NCBI RefSeq assembly: GCF_040438925.1
Contig: NZ_CP159258.1
Coordinates: forward strand, 3,672,001-3,736,000
DNA from: Pseudomonas sp. MYb327
Lineage (GTDB): Bacteria; Pseudomonadota; Gammaproteobacteria; Pseudomonadales; Pseudomonadaceae
DNA length: 64,000 nucleotides
Direction of reading: 5' to 3'
Shown: in pieces, positions 26,789-34,873 of the stretch
Layout: each line of letters starts with the position of its first letter
Numbering within the stretch: the first letter of the stretch is position 1
The notes under the pieces: model-generated
The model's input: the letters and a program-made list of their open reading frames with translations, nothing else
Told to the model about the DNA's origin: nothing
The model's database searches: none
Position numbers and translations under genes: made by a program

Positions 26789-27646
26789 ATGAACGTCAAT
26801 TCAACCTTCAACAGCGCCGCCATCTTGGCCTATTACCATTCGGCCGAGGCCAAGACTAAACCCGCTGCCAGCGATACGGATCAGACGGCCGCGAAAAGTA
26901 AAAATGACGATTCGCTCAGCCTCTCCAAAACAGCCGCTGACTACAGCGGCACGATTGCCAGCAACGCACCGTTTTTCCCGGTGCGCCCAGGCATGAACGC
27001 CGATGCACTGGTGCTGGGTGTCACCCAACCGGGCGCGGTCTCCAGTTCAGCGGGCAAAACCTTTGCGGAAGTGGCCACGGATGCGCGCAAACGGATGGAT
27101 GAAAAATACGCGCAGATGAAGGCTGGCGATAAGCCTTACAGCGGCAGCGTCGAAGACCGTAACGCGTTGATGGGTGATTTGGATCGACGTTCGCTCAACG
27201 CCGTCGCGACCAACGAAGGCGGCCTGTTTTCGAAGGACGAACAGGACGCGGCAAAAGCACTGATGCAACAGCAGGCCCGGCTGGCGTCGGGTTACTACAG
27301 TGGCCCCGACGATCAGAAAAAGAACTGGAAAGACCCGTTCGCCAATGACCCGATCGGTCGGGCCAAGGCGGCGATGAACTTCCTCGAAAACATGAGCCCG
27401 GAGGAAAAGAACACTCCGCAGTGGCTGTCCCAGCACATGACGCTGCAAGACGCGCTGGATCAGTTCGCCAATGGCAGCAAGGATTCCACCGAAAAGAAAT
27501 CCGGTCATTTCCATAACCTGGCTGAAATTCTGGCTGGCATCGAAACCGATCCGCAAGCCAGCAAAAACCCGGAGAACGACAAGATCAACAATGCCGGGAC
27601 CGCCCTGATGGACAGGATCAACGCCCTCATGCCGGCGACGAAGTGA
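26789..27646 (+). CDS. Unknown 285-residue protein behind a sigma-54 promoter
   Basis: 285 residues with no signal peptide and no membrane segment. Residues 1-60 are Ser/Thr/Ala/Asn-rich and look disordered. A long helical, charged middle follows (FAEVATDARKRMDEKYAQMKAG), then SVEDRNALMGDLDRRSLNAVATNEGGLFSKDEQDAAKAL, which loosely recalls an EF-hand-like helix-loop-helix. The C-terminal half is helical and acidic. I recognise no family. A disordered N-terminus with a helical body resembles substrates of flagellar or type III export, but that is a guess. The neighbours (YajD upstream, an RNA methyltransferase downstream) give no clue. Confidence 0.75.
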   Translation: MNVNSTFNSAAILAYYHSAEAKTKPAASDTDQTAAKSKNDDSLSLSKTAADYSGTIASNAPFFPVRPGMNADALVLGVTQPGAVSSSAGKTFAEVATDARKRMDEKYAQMKAGDKPYSGSVEDRNALMGDLDRRSLNAVATNEGGLFSKDEQDAAKALMQQQARLASGYYSGPDDQKKNWKDPFANDPIGRAKAAMNFLENMSPEEKNTPQWLSQHMTLQDALDQFANGSKDSTEKKSGHFHNLAEILAGIETDPQASKNPENDKINNAGTALMDRINALMPATK

Positions 27647-27683
27647 CCTTGTCGCTGAATCTGCGGCCCGCCCGTAAACCCCG

Positions 27684-27689
27684 TATAAT
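27684..27689 (+). promoter_or_regulatory. Candidate -10 box for the RNA methyltransferase gene
   Basis: A perfect TATAAT lies 30 bases before the GTG start at 27720. No convincing -35 box is found at the usual distance. Confidence 0.3.
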
Positions 27690-27719
27690 CGCGCTTTTTT
27701 CCTGAAAGGCGCTTCGCTC

Positions 27720-28190
27720 GTGGCAGACAAACGGTACAGCTGCATTGGTTTGTATAACCCCAAATCACCGGAGAACGTCGGTTCGGTGATGCGCGCCGCT
27801 GGCTGTTATGGCGTGGCGTCGGTGTTCTACACCGGCAAGCGCTATGAGCGTGCCGCCGACTTCGTCACCGACACCAAGCGCGTCCACTACGACATCCCGC
27901 TGATCGGCATCGACGACCTGAAGAAAATCCTGCCGCTCAATTGCGTGCCTGTCGCCGTCGAACTGGTTGACGGCGCCCGCCCGCTGCCCGAGTACACGCA
28001 TCCGGACCGCGCGCTGTACATCTTCGGCCCGGAAGACGGTTCGCTGGATAAAGAGATTCGCGACTGGTGCGAAGATGTGGTCTACATCCCGACCACCGGC
28101 TGCATGAACCTGGCCGCCACGGTCAACGTCGTGCTGTACGACCGCATGGCCAAGGGCCTGAACACCCGCTCGGGGCCGAAATTCCGCTGA
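27720..28190 (+). CDS. SpoU/TrmH-family RNA 2'-O-methyltransferase
   Basis: 156 residues from a GTG start, with AAAGG upstream. The three SPOUT motifs are visible: NPKSPENVGSVMRAAGCYG, ALYIFGPEDGSL and VYIPTTGCMNLAATVNVVLYDRM, which form the knotted SAM site. It transfers a methyl group to a ribose 2'-OH. The motifs are close to TrmL/TrmH, but the rest of the sequence differs enough from E. coli TrmL that I leave the target (tRNA or rRNA) open. The gene stands alone. Confidence 0.85.
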   Translation: MADKRYSCIGLYNPKSPENVGSVMRAAGCYGVASVFYTGKRYERAADFVTDTKRVHYDIPLIGIDDLKKILPLNCVPVAVELVDGARPLPEYTHPDRALYIFGPEDGSLDKEIRDWCEDVVYIPTTGCMNLAATVNVVLYDRMAKGLNTRSGPKFR

Positions 28191-28281
28191 ATCGCCGCAC
28201 ATCCGACGGAACAAGCCGGCCGCCCCGACAGTCAGCTTAACTATCGACACTGAAGCAGCCCTTCCTGCCTGGAGACAGATC

Positions 28282-28659
28282 ATGAGCGAACTCAAACGCG
28301 TAGAGCGCATCGAATCCACCCCGTTCCAGACCCATAGCGACCATAACGTTCAGGGCTGGGAGCGCATTGGCTCCCTGGCCGGTGGCGTGGTGATGGTGGG
28401 TAAAGGCCTGCGTCGCGGCGGCATTTTCGGTTTGATTCAAGTCGCGATCGGCGGTGTCGCCCTCGCCCGTGGCATTACCGGGCATAGCTCGGCGAAAAGC
28501 CTGTTGGAGAAAAGCCGTCAGGACATGGACAACGTGCGGGCGAAGATTCAGCGGGCAGGTGAAGAACTGAAGACGCTGAAGGCCAATGCAGAGGCAGCGA
28601 CCAAAACGGCGACAGTCACCGGTAATGATTCGTTGAAATCGCCAAAATCCGGGGTTTGA
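28282..28659 (+). CDS. DUF2892/YgaP-like small membrane protein with coiled-coil tail
   Basis: 125 residues, with GGAGA upstream of the ATG. NVQGWERIGSLAGGVVMVGKG and GLIQVAIGGVALARGITGHS form two hydrophobic hairpin helices as in DUF2892. From residue 72 a charged helix (LLEKSRQDMDNVRAKIQRAG) probably forms a coiled coil. Function unknown. It lies 91 bases after the methyltransferase gene and before a REP doublet. Confidence 0.72.
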   Translation: MSELKRVERIESTPFQTHSDHNVQGWERIGSLAGGVVMVGKGLRRGGIFGLIQVAIGGVALARGITGHSSAKSLLEKSRQDMDNVRAKIQRAGEELKTLKANAEAATKTATVTGNDSLKSPKSGV

Positions 28660-28688
28660 TCCAGGATTTGCGGTGACACTTATAGCCT

Positions 28689-28780
28689 CATCGCTGGCAA
28701 GCCAGCTCCTACAGTTGATCGGTGTGTTTCACCATGGGTGTGCCTGATAAATTTCTGTAGGAGCTGGCTTGCCAGCGATA
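28689..28780. repeat. REP doublet in reversed order, GGCTTGCCAGCG family
   Basis: CATCGCTGGCAAGCCAGCTC comes first and TAGGAGCTGGCTTGCCAGCG second, as at 15284 but without the extra G. It separates convergent genes and ends 6 bases before the stop of the next gene. Confidence 0.88.
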
Positions 28781-28786
28781 GCGGTA

Positions 28787-30016
28787 TCACTGAAGTAACC
28801 CCGTATCCATTACCTTGGAAGACTCGCCGATAACGCTCTCGGCCAATTGAACGAACGCCTTGGTATCAACGCTCCCAAGATGCATCGCCCCTCGCAGCAC
28901 ATCATCCAGAGAACGCTTGTTGCGCGTCTTCAAACGAATCTCGCGATCCAGCTCTTGCAACAACACCACCGCTTTCGAAACCTGCGCCGGGCTGACCTGC
29001 TCACCGCGCAGGGTCGTGACTTTCTGACTGTCCGTCACCATTCGGCTCTGCAAACCCTCATAGCGCTCGTCGCTCATGCCACCGGCACGGCGCACCAGTT
29101 CGATGGCGTAATACTCGGCAAAGCCTTCGCTGATCCAGTCGCTTCGATGGGTATCGTTGATTCGCCCGAACACCTGCGCCAATTCCCGCACCAGTGCACT
29201 GGTGCCACTTTCGCTGACCAGCGGCAGGCGGGTGTTCAAGTAAATCGACTCGTGCGCCGCCAGGCTGCCGCGCCACATCGGATCGTTGGCACCTACAACC
29301 AGCAACTTGGTCGGGTGACGAGGAAATACCGCTTGTACCTGCGGCCAGACAAACGTCAGCAGCGTCAGTACGTCCATGCGCCGCATGCCCTGACCGCGCG
29401 GGGATGCGACAGTCACTTCGGTCTCTCCCAAGCGCGTTCGACGACTGCCAAGGTGCCCGGCGAGCATCCAGCCCGTGGGCCGATCGAACAGCCGGGAAAC
29501 GTTGTCGATGCGGAACTTGTTCTTGCCGATCCGCGGCCAGGCGGTTTCGACGCTCTTCCAGCCGCTGGGCAACTCAAACTCAAGGCGCGATACCAGTTCA
29601 ATGCCGTCTTGCTGATCGAGTTTGGCCGGCGGTACCAGATCCTCGCCGCGCATCAGCGCCCAACTCGAGGTCATACGTGTGTCGAAACTGCCGCTCTTGC
29701 GCCCGTGGCTGATGTGCACACGGTAGGTCAGGCTGGCCTTGTCGGCGGCAGGTCGCCATACGCCGCGGGCTGGTTTGCCCGGTGCCAGTTGCCAATCGCC
29801 ATCGGCCTTGAAATCGCTGTAATGGCTGCCGTCCCCAAGGTCGAAGTCCAGGCTGCGGACTGCCGAGCCTTGGGCCAGGGTCAGGCGAACCTCAGCCTGA
29901 TCGCTTTGCGGCAACAGGCGCACGTGGTAATCCAGATCGACCTTCTTCGCCGCCCATCCGGGCGAACTTAAGGCCAACAGCCCAACAACCAACGCCAGCC
30001 GCCATCCCACAGCCAT
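28787..30016 (-). CDS. Secreted M61-like gluzincin homologue lacking the zinc histidines
   Basis: 409 residues from the ATG at 30016 with AGGAG upstream. The signal peptide is MAVGWRLALVVGLLALSSPGWA. The N-terminal half is beta-rich, as in M61 glycyl aminopeptidases. At the place of the active-site HExxH the sequence is LVRELAQVFG, followed 20 or so residues later by WISEGFAEYYAIELVRR, which is the family's SEGF block with its glutamate. Both zinc histidines are replaced (R and Q), so the protein should be a pseudo-peptidase in the periplasm. The reading frame is intact, which suggests that the fold is kept for another role. A REP element reaches to 12 bases before its start. Confidence 0.7.
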   Translation of the reverse strand: MAVGWRLALVVGLLALSSPGWAAKKVDLDYHVRLLPQSDQAEVRLTLAQGSAVRSLDFDLGDGSHYSDFKADGDWQLAPGKPARGVWRPAADKASLTYRVHISHGRKSGSFDTRMTSSWALMRGEDLVPPAKLDQQDGIELVSRLEFELPSGWKSVETAWPRIGKNKFRIDNVSRLFDRPTGWMLAGHLGSRRTRLGETEVTVASPRGQGMRRMDVLTLLTFVWPQVQAVFPRHPTKLLVVGANDPMWRGSLAAHESIYLNTRLPLVSESGTSALVRELAQVFGRINDTHRSDWISEGFAEYYAIELVRRAGGMSDERYEGLQSRMVTDSQKVTTLRGEQVSPAQVSKAVVLLQELDREIRLKTRNKRSLDDVLRGAMHLGSVDTKAFVQLAESVIGESSKVMDTGLLQ

Positions 30017-30027
30017 ACACACTCCTA

Positions 30028-30140
30028 GTGTGGCGAGCGAGCCTGCTCGCGCTGGGCTGCGAAGCAACCCCAAATTCTTGTAAGCAACTTCCAATCTTGT
30101 GAGTACTGCGCACTCAAGCGGGAGCAAGCTCCCTCGCCAC
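30028..30140. repeat. REP-like element, GGCGAGCGAGC/CTCCCTCGCC type, abutting a start codon
   Basis: GTGGCGAGCGAGCCTGCTCG with GGGCTGCGAAGC on the left, and GCGGGAGCAAGCTCCCTCGC on the right, about 55 bases apart. A relative with the same GGGCTGCGAAGC inner part is at 55386. It occupies nearly the whole gap between the YcgN gene and the M61-like gene. Confidence 0.8.
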
Positions 30141-30160
30141 TTAATAAATAGCGTTGGAAA

Positions 30161-30610
30161 TTAACCCGCCCGGAAAATCAGATGATCTTCCCAATCATCT
30201 TCCGGCACACTGCCTTCGGCGAGCATGCGCCCGGACTGGGAAATGCGTTCGTGATGCACCGCGTCGCGGTCACCGCAGACCAGGTGATGCCACAGCGGCA
30301 AATCCTTGCCCTCGCTGACCAGGCGATAACCGCAGGTCGGCGGCAGCCATTTGAACTCGTCAGCCTTGCCCGGCGTGAGCTGGATGCAATCCGGTACGAA
30401 GTCGCGTCGATTGGGGTAATCGGTGCACTGACAGGTTTTCAGGTCCAGCAGTTTGCAGGCGATACGCGTGTAATAGACGCTGTTGTCGTCTTCGTCCTCG
30501 AGCTTTTGCAGGCAGCACAGGCCACAACCGTCGCACAGCGATTCCCATTCCTCTGGATCGAGTTGATCGAGGGTTTTGCGTATCCAGAACGGTTCGACTT
30601 TGGCGGCCAT
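30161..30610 (-). CDS. YcgN/UPF0260 cysteine-cluster protein
   Basis: 149 residues, the normal family length. [21 protein letters not shown] carries the CxxCxxCC cluster, followed by [17 protein letters not shown] and PDCIQLTP and CGYRL, the conserved zinc or iron-sulfur type cysteines of UPF0260. Function not established. ATG at 30610; the first gene of a minus-strand pair whose partner (M61-like) is separated by a REP. Confidence 0.85.
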   Translation of the reverse strand: MAAKVEPFWIRKTLDQLDPEEWESLCDGCGLCCLQKLEDEDDNSVYYTRIACKLLDLKTCQCTDYPNRRDFVPDCIQLTPGKADEFKWLPPTCGYRLVSEGKDLPLWHHLVCGDRDAVHHERISQSGRMLAEGSVPEDDWEDHLIFRAG

Positions 30611-30890
30611 GGCTCAAGCATCAACATCAGGTGGTGAAAAGGCCGCCAGTCTAGTGCGCCAGGCCCCGTGGGCCAAGCATTGGCGACTGTCGGTAGAGCA
30701 AGACTTGTCAGTTGGAGCGCCGCCAAGTAGTTTTGCCAGTCGCCAGGAGCCAGACCTGCGTGCCATTAACGCTCAACCGCGTTGCATTCCGGTGAACCGC
30801 CTCGGCTCTCGACAGACCTCACCGCCCAGCACAACTGCGCCCGCAGGTTTCTGATATCCCTCACTTTCATACGTAGCAAGGAATCTCTTG

Positions 30891-31484
30891 ATGAGTGCAA
30901 ACCCACGCGTTGCCGAATACGCCATCCATCCTCAGTTCACCGATCGCTGGTCGCCCCGCGCTTTCACCGGCGAAGCCATTCCGGTCGAGACCTTGCTGAG
31001 CTTTTTCGAAGCCGCGCGCTGGGCGCCGTCGGCGTACAACTCGCAACCTTGGCGTTTTCTTTACGCGCGTCGCGATACACCGAACTGGGAGCGTTACCTG
31101 GGCCTGTTGAACGAATTCAACCGCAGTTGGGCGCAACACGCTTCGGCCTTGGTGATCGTGGTCTCGAAAACCACTTTCGCGGTGCCTGGCGCTACCGAGG
31201 AAACCCCGGCCCTTTGGCACACCTTCGACACCGGTTCGGCCTGGGGCCATCTCGCGCTGCAAGCGAGCATCAGCGGCTGGCACACCCACGGCATGGCCGG
31301 TTTCGATCAGGAGCTGACCCGCAAGGAGCTGAACATTCCTGAAGGCTATGCGCTGCACGCCGCCGTGGCGATCGGCAAACTGGGCGACAAGTCGACACTG
31401 GCGGACTACCTGCAAGCCCGTGAAGAACCGAGCCCGCGCCGGCCGTTGAGCGAACTCGCTGCTGAAGGCGACTTCACCCTCTAG
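30891..31484 (+). CDS. Nitroreductase family protein
   Basis: 197 residues from the ATG at 30891 with AAGGA upstream. FTDRWSPRAFTGE and FFEAARWAPSAYNSQPWRFLYARR are the FMN-binding N-terminal signatures, and GSAWGHLALQASISGWHTHGM the middle motif; AVAIGKLGDK closes the fold. It is a flavin-dependent NAD(P)H oxidoreductase of the small, single-domain type; the physiological electron acceptor is unknown. The gap 30611-30890 upstream contains the divergent start of the YcgN gene and nothing else that I can identify. Confidence 0.85.
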   Translation: MSANPRVAEYAIHPQFTDRWSPRAFTGEAIPVETLLSFFEAARWAPSAYNSQPWRFLYARRDTPNWERYLGLLNEFNRSWAQHASALVIVVSKTTFAVPGATEETPALWHTFDTGSAWGHLALQASISGWHTHGMAGFDQELTRKELNIPEGYALHAAVAIGKLGDKSTLADYLQAREEPSPRRPLSELAAEGDFTL

Positions 31485-31503
31485 GCCACCGTGCAAAAAA
31501 CAA

Positions 31504-31592
31504 TGTGGGAGCGAGCCTGCTCGCGATGAGGCCGTGTCAATCAAAGCGGTATTGAATGACACAACGCTATCGCGAGCAGGCTTGCTCCCACA
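31504..31592. repeat. REP doublet, TGCTCGCGA family
   Basis: TGTGGGAGCGAGCCTGCTCG and its inverted copy are about 40 bases apart, between convergent genes. Flanks are TGTGGGAG instead of CTGTAGGAG, marking a third subfamily. Confidence 0.88.
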
Positions 31593-31609
31593 TTTTGATT
31601 GAGCCGTCT

Positions 31610-32542
31610 TTAGTACCCGCGATCGAAATCCACTTCCCCGCGCAACGCTTCACCCGCCTGATACGCCCGCAGGTTCTCGACAAACAGCTTCACCATCAGC
31701 GAAGGCGAGGTCGGTGCCGAACTGTGGCCGGTCAACAACAGCCCCCAGGCCGTCCAGAATGGATGACGTTGCGGCAGTGGCTCCTGGCGGCAGACATCGA
31801 TTACCGCGCCCACCAGATGCCCTTCCTTCAAGGCTTCAACCAGGTCCGCATCGACCACGGCAACGCCGCGACCGACATTGATAAACAAGCCGGTCGGCTT
31901 GAATTGCTTGAACAACGCCGCATCGTAGATATCGTGAGTGTTCGGCGTATTTGGCAGCAGATTGACCACGTAATCCACTTCACCCACCAAGCGAGGCAAA
32001 TCCGCCAACGAGCCGACTTCGACAAACGGCGCCTGCTCCCGGGCCGAACTGGCGATGCCGTACAACTCGACGCCGAACGGCAGCAGGAATTGCGCGACGG
32101 TCTGCCCGATATCACCGGTGCCGACGATCAACACCTTGCGCCCCGCCAGGCTTTGGCCATGGCGACTGTCCCACTTGCGCTCGACCTGGCTGACCAGCCG
32201 CGCAAGCACTTCCCGCTCGTGACCGAGCATATAGGTGAGTATGAATTCGGCCATGACCTGACCGAAAATCCCCACCGCGCGGGTCAAGCGATAATGCCGG
32301 GGCAAGCCGTCGGCCAGCAGCGGCGTGATACCCGCCCAGGTCGATTGCAGCCACTGCGGCTGGTGGCCCTGACGCAGCAAGGTCGCCAGCAGGTCGGGCT
32401 GACCCAGCCAGACCGGGCAATCAGCGGCCTGACGGGCCAGTTCAGCGGAGTCACCGCTGGTCAGCACTTCCAGATCCGGCGCTGCTTCGCGCAACAGTTG
32501 GGCGTACACAGGGTGGTCGTGCTCAGCAATCAGAACGCGCAT
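31610..32542 (-). CDS. D-2-hydroxyacid dehydrogenase (GhrA-like)
   Basis: 310 residues from the ATG at 32542 (MRVLIAEHDHP). The Rossmann loop is VLIVGTGDIGQTVAQFL near residue 138. The catalytic Arg lies in NVGRGVAVVDADL, the Glu in DVCRQEPLPQRHPFW and the His in LLTGHSSAPTSP, so the R-E-H triad is complete. Relatives reduce glyoxylate or hydroxypyruvate with NADPH. The gene is followed by a REP and preceded 121 bases upstream by ycgL on the same strand. Confidence 0.85.
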   Translation of the reverse strand: MRVLIAEHDHPVYAQLLREAAPDLEVLTSGDSAELARQAADCPVWLGQPDLLATLLRQGHQPQWLQSTWAGITPLLADGLPRHYRLTRAVGIFGQVMAEFILTYMLGHEREVLARLVSQVERKWDSRHGQSLAGRKVLIVGTGDIGQTVAQFLLPFGVELYGIASSAREQAPFVEVGSLADLPRLVGEVDYVVNLLPNTPNTHDIYDAALFKQFKPTGLFINVGRGVAVVDADLVEALKEGHLVGAVIDVCRQEPLPQRHPFWTAWGLLLTGHSSAPTSPSLMVKLFVENLRAYQAGEALRGEVDFDRGY

Positions 32543-32663
32543 GCTACAAACCTTTCGAAAAACAGTGCAGACGGCCACCGGCAGAGTATCGCTCTGTCGT
32601 CGCGGCCATCGCCAAAATCATTCCAGTGTTTCACAAAGGCTCTGAACAGAGCCTGTACGGCGA

Positions 32664-32957
32664 CTACATCGGATCGTTGCGTCGCAGCAACTCTTCCGGC
32701 AAGTGTTCGATGTACTCGTCTTCGGCCGGTGGCATTTGCAGGTGGTAGCCCTGCTTCTCGAGGTTTTCCAGCACCACGGTGATGTCCTCGCGCGACAGTT
32801 TGCGCTCGGGGGACAGCACCAGGTCGAAGGCGTGGATGGCTTTGCCGAAGGCAAGCATCAACGGCTCGGGTACTCGCTCCAGAGCATCGCTCTTGAGCAC
32901 ATACAGGTACATTTCGTTTCGCTTCGAGCTGCGGTAGATGGAGCAAATACGTTTCAA
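32664..32957 (-). CDS. ycgL: YcgL domain protein
   Basis: 97 residues. [20 protein letters not shown] and GYHLQMPP with EEYI-like [13 protein letters not shown] are the YcgL signature. The fold is known but the function is not. Its start overlaps the rnd stop by ATGA, an arrangement I recall from many gammaproteobacteria, which suggests that it works near RNase D or is simply co-expressed. Confidence 0.88.
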   Translation of the reverse strand: MKRICSIYRSSKRNEMYLYVLKSDALERVPEPLMLAFGKAIHAFDLVLSPERKLSREDITVVLENLEKQGYHLQMPPAEDEYIEHLPEELLRRNDPM

Positions 32958-34087
32958 GGCTGTTCTCCGGCGGCGGCCAGGCTGTCGAGCAGCGCCTGGC
33001 CCATCAATTCGCGGCGCCAGCCACGCAACGAATCAGGCAATTGGTAGGGACCATTGGGGAAGCCGCTCTTTAGCAGCGCTTCCAGGGTTTTCTTGCGCAG
33101 CATCAGTTCGGGCACGATGTCCAGGCGCTCGGCTTCGGCCTGACCGATGGCTTTCATCTGTTTGAGCAGTACGGCGGCATCCACCGGCAATGGCTCCGGC
33201 ACGGCTGGCGGCCATTGATCCGGCGACACACTGCCAGAGCGCTTGATCAGATCAAGCAGAAACTCGCCGTCCTGACGCACGGTACGTGGGTGCATGTCTT
33301 CGATTTTTGCCAACGCACCGAGGTTGTCCGGCTGAGTACGCGCCAGCGGCCACAGCGAGTGCTCGCGGATGATACGGTTGCGCGGCAGGTCACGGGCGCG
33401 GGCCTCGATTTCGCGCCAGGCGCAGAGTTCACGCAGCACGGCGAGTTGCGCGCGGGATAGCTTCCAGGCCAGCTTGGCGTCGCGGTAGACCTCGTACGGA
33501 TCGATCTCGCGGCGCAGGTTGGCCACCAGTTCGGCACCGTCTTCCAGGACCCAGGCGTATTTGTCGTCAGACAGCTTCGGACGAAGCTTCACGAACACTT
33601 CCGCCAGGTGCACGGCATCTTCGGCGGCGTAGCTGATCTGGGTCTCGGAAAGCGGACGCTGCAACCAGTCGGAACGGGTTTCGCCCTTGGGCAGGTCGAT
33701 GCCGAGCACTTCTTGCACCAGACGCGAATAGCCCATGGAGAACCCGAGATTCAGGTAAGCGGCGGCCAATTGCGTGTCGAACAGCGGCGCTGGCAGGCTC
33801 CCGGTCAGGCGAAGCAGGACTTCGAGGTCTTCGCTGCAGGCATGCACGACTTTGACCACCGCCGTGTTCTCCAGCAACGCGGCCAAGGGTTGCCAGTTGT
33901 CGATGGTCAGCGGATCAATCAGGTAAGCACGTACGCCATCGCCCACTTGCAGCAGGCCGGCAATCGGATAGAAGGTGTCGACCCGCATGAATTCGGTGTC
34001 GAGGGCAACGTAGGGCAGCTGCTGCCACTCGGCGCAAAACCGGCCGAGGCTATCGTTGTCGCGAATCCAGTGAATATCGATGGCCAC
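32954..34087 (-). CDS. rnd: Ribonuclease D
   Basis: 377 residues from a GTG at 34087 with AAGGGAGA upstream; the longer in-frame extension has no support. The DEDD exonuclease residues are visible: [44 protein letters not shown] and [14 protein letters not shown]. Two HRDC domains follow (about residues 205-285 and 300-375). RNase D trims the 3' ends of tRNA and other small RNAs. It is first of the rnd-ycgL pair. Confidence 0.92.
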   Translation of the reverse strand: MAIDIHWIRDNDSLGRFCAEWQQLPYVALDTEFMRVDTFYPIAGLLQVGDGVRAYLIDPLTIDNWQPLAALLENTAVVKVVHACSEDLEVLLRLTGSLPAPLFDTQLAAAYLNLGFSMGYSRLVQEVLGIDLPKGETRSDWLQRPLSETQISYAAEDAVHLAEVFVKLRPKLSDDKYAWVLEDGAELVANLRREIDPYEVYRDAKLAWKLSRAQLAVLRELCAWREIEARARDLPRNRIIREHSLWPLARTQPDNLGALAKIEDMHPRTVRQDGEFLLDLIKRSGSVSPDQWPPAVPEPLPVDAAVLLKQMKAIGQAEAERLDIVPELMLRKKTLEALLKSGFPNGPYQLPDSLRGWRRELMGQALLDSLAAAGEQP

Positions 34088-34210
34088 ACGGCTCTCCCTT
34101 GAAGAATGGCGCGCAGTATATATCGCCCCCGGCGAATTCCGCGCATCCACTGAACAAGAGCATTAGCGAAAATTCCTGCCTACTGCAAAGAATAGTCCGA
34201 CAAAACCGGG

Positions 34211-34873
34211 CTAACTGACCTTACGCAACACGTAAACACGCATCGGTGCACAGCCGGGGAAAAAATCCTGATGGCTGAGCACGCAAAAACCGGCACGCTT
34301 GAACTCCCTCTCCACCTCGACTTTGCTGGCCAGCGGTCTGGCTGCAAGCCCCGGCACGTCGGTGGGCCGTCGCATGAATCGGCCGCCGACCCGTACCGCC
34401 ACAATCACCGTATCGCGGCTGACCCGGTGAAATTCGCCCAGCATCGCCAAACGATGCTCGGGGCTGGTCATGTGCTGAAACAGTTGCATGCAAAAAATGC
34501 AGTCCACCGCATTCTCTGACAAGCCAATGTTGAAGGCTGAACTTTGAAAGGTCCGGATGCGCTTCATCAGGTCTTGCGGATGGTGGGTGCGGGAATGATC
34601 GAGAATATCCTGCGAAGGGTCGGTCGCCAGGATCACCCGGTTAGCGTGCTTGGCCAGCACCGGCCAGTATCGCCCTACGCCGCAGGCCACATCGAGGATC
34701 AGCCCCGGCTCGCCGGCGACATTGAGCGCAGTGCGCACCAGTTGCTCGTCACGCCAGAATCCCAGGCGTCCGGTCAGACCTTGCGCGCGCGGCTGCAAAC
34801 AGACGCGCGCGTGTTCCTGGTCGTAGCGCCTGGCGAACTCAAGTTCGATGGCGGATGGGGGTTGGGCACTCAT
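34211..34873 (-). CDS. Class I SAM-dependent methyltransferase coupled to eptA
   Basis: 220 residues. LILDVACGVGRYWPVLAKHAN is motif I for SAM binding, followed by VILATDPSQDIL and FCMQLFQHMTSPEHR. The substrate cannot be told. The start overlaps the eptA stop by ATGA, so the two are translationally coupled; this makes a lipid, lipopolysaccharide or envelope substrate conceivable. The gene is followed by 123 bases without features before rnd. Confidence 0.8.
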   Translation of the reverse strand: MSAQPPSAIELEFARRYDQEHARVCLQPRAQGLTGRLGFWRDEQLVRTALNVAGEPGLILDVACGVGRYWPVLAKHANRVILATDPSQDILDHSRTHHPQDLMKRIRTFQSSAFNIGLSENAVDCIFCMQLFQHMTSPEHRLAMLGEFHRVSRDTVIVAVRVGGRFMRRPTDVPGLAARPLASKVEVEREFKRAGFCVLSHQDFFPGCAPMRVYVLRKVS

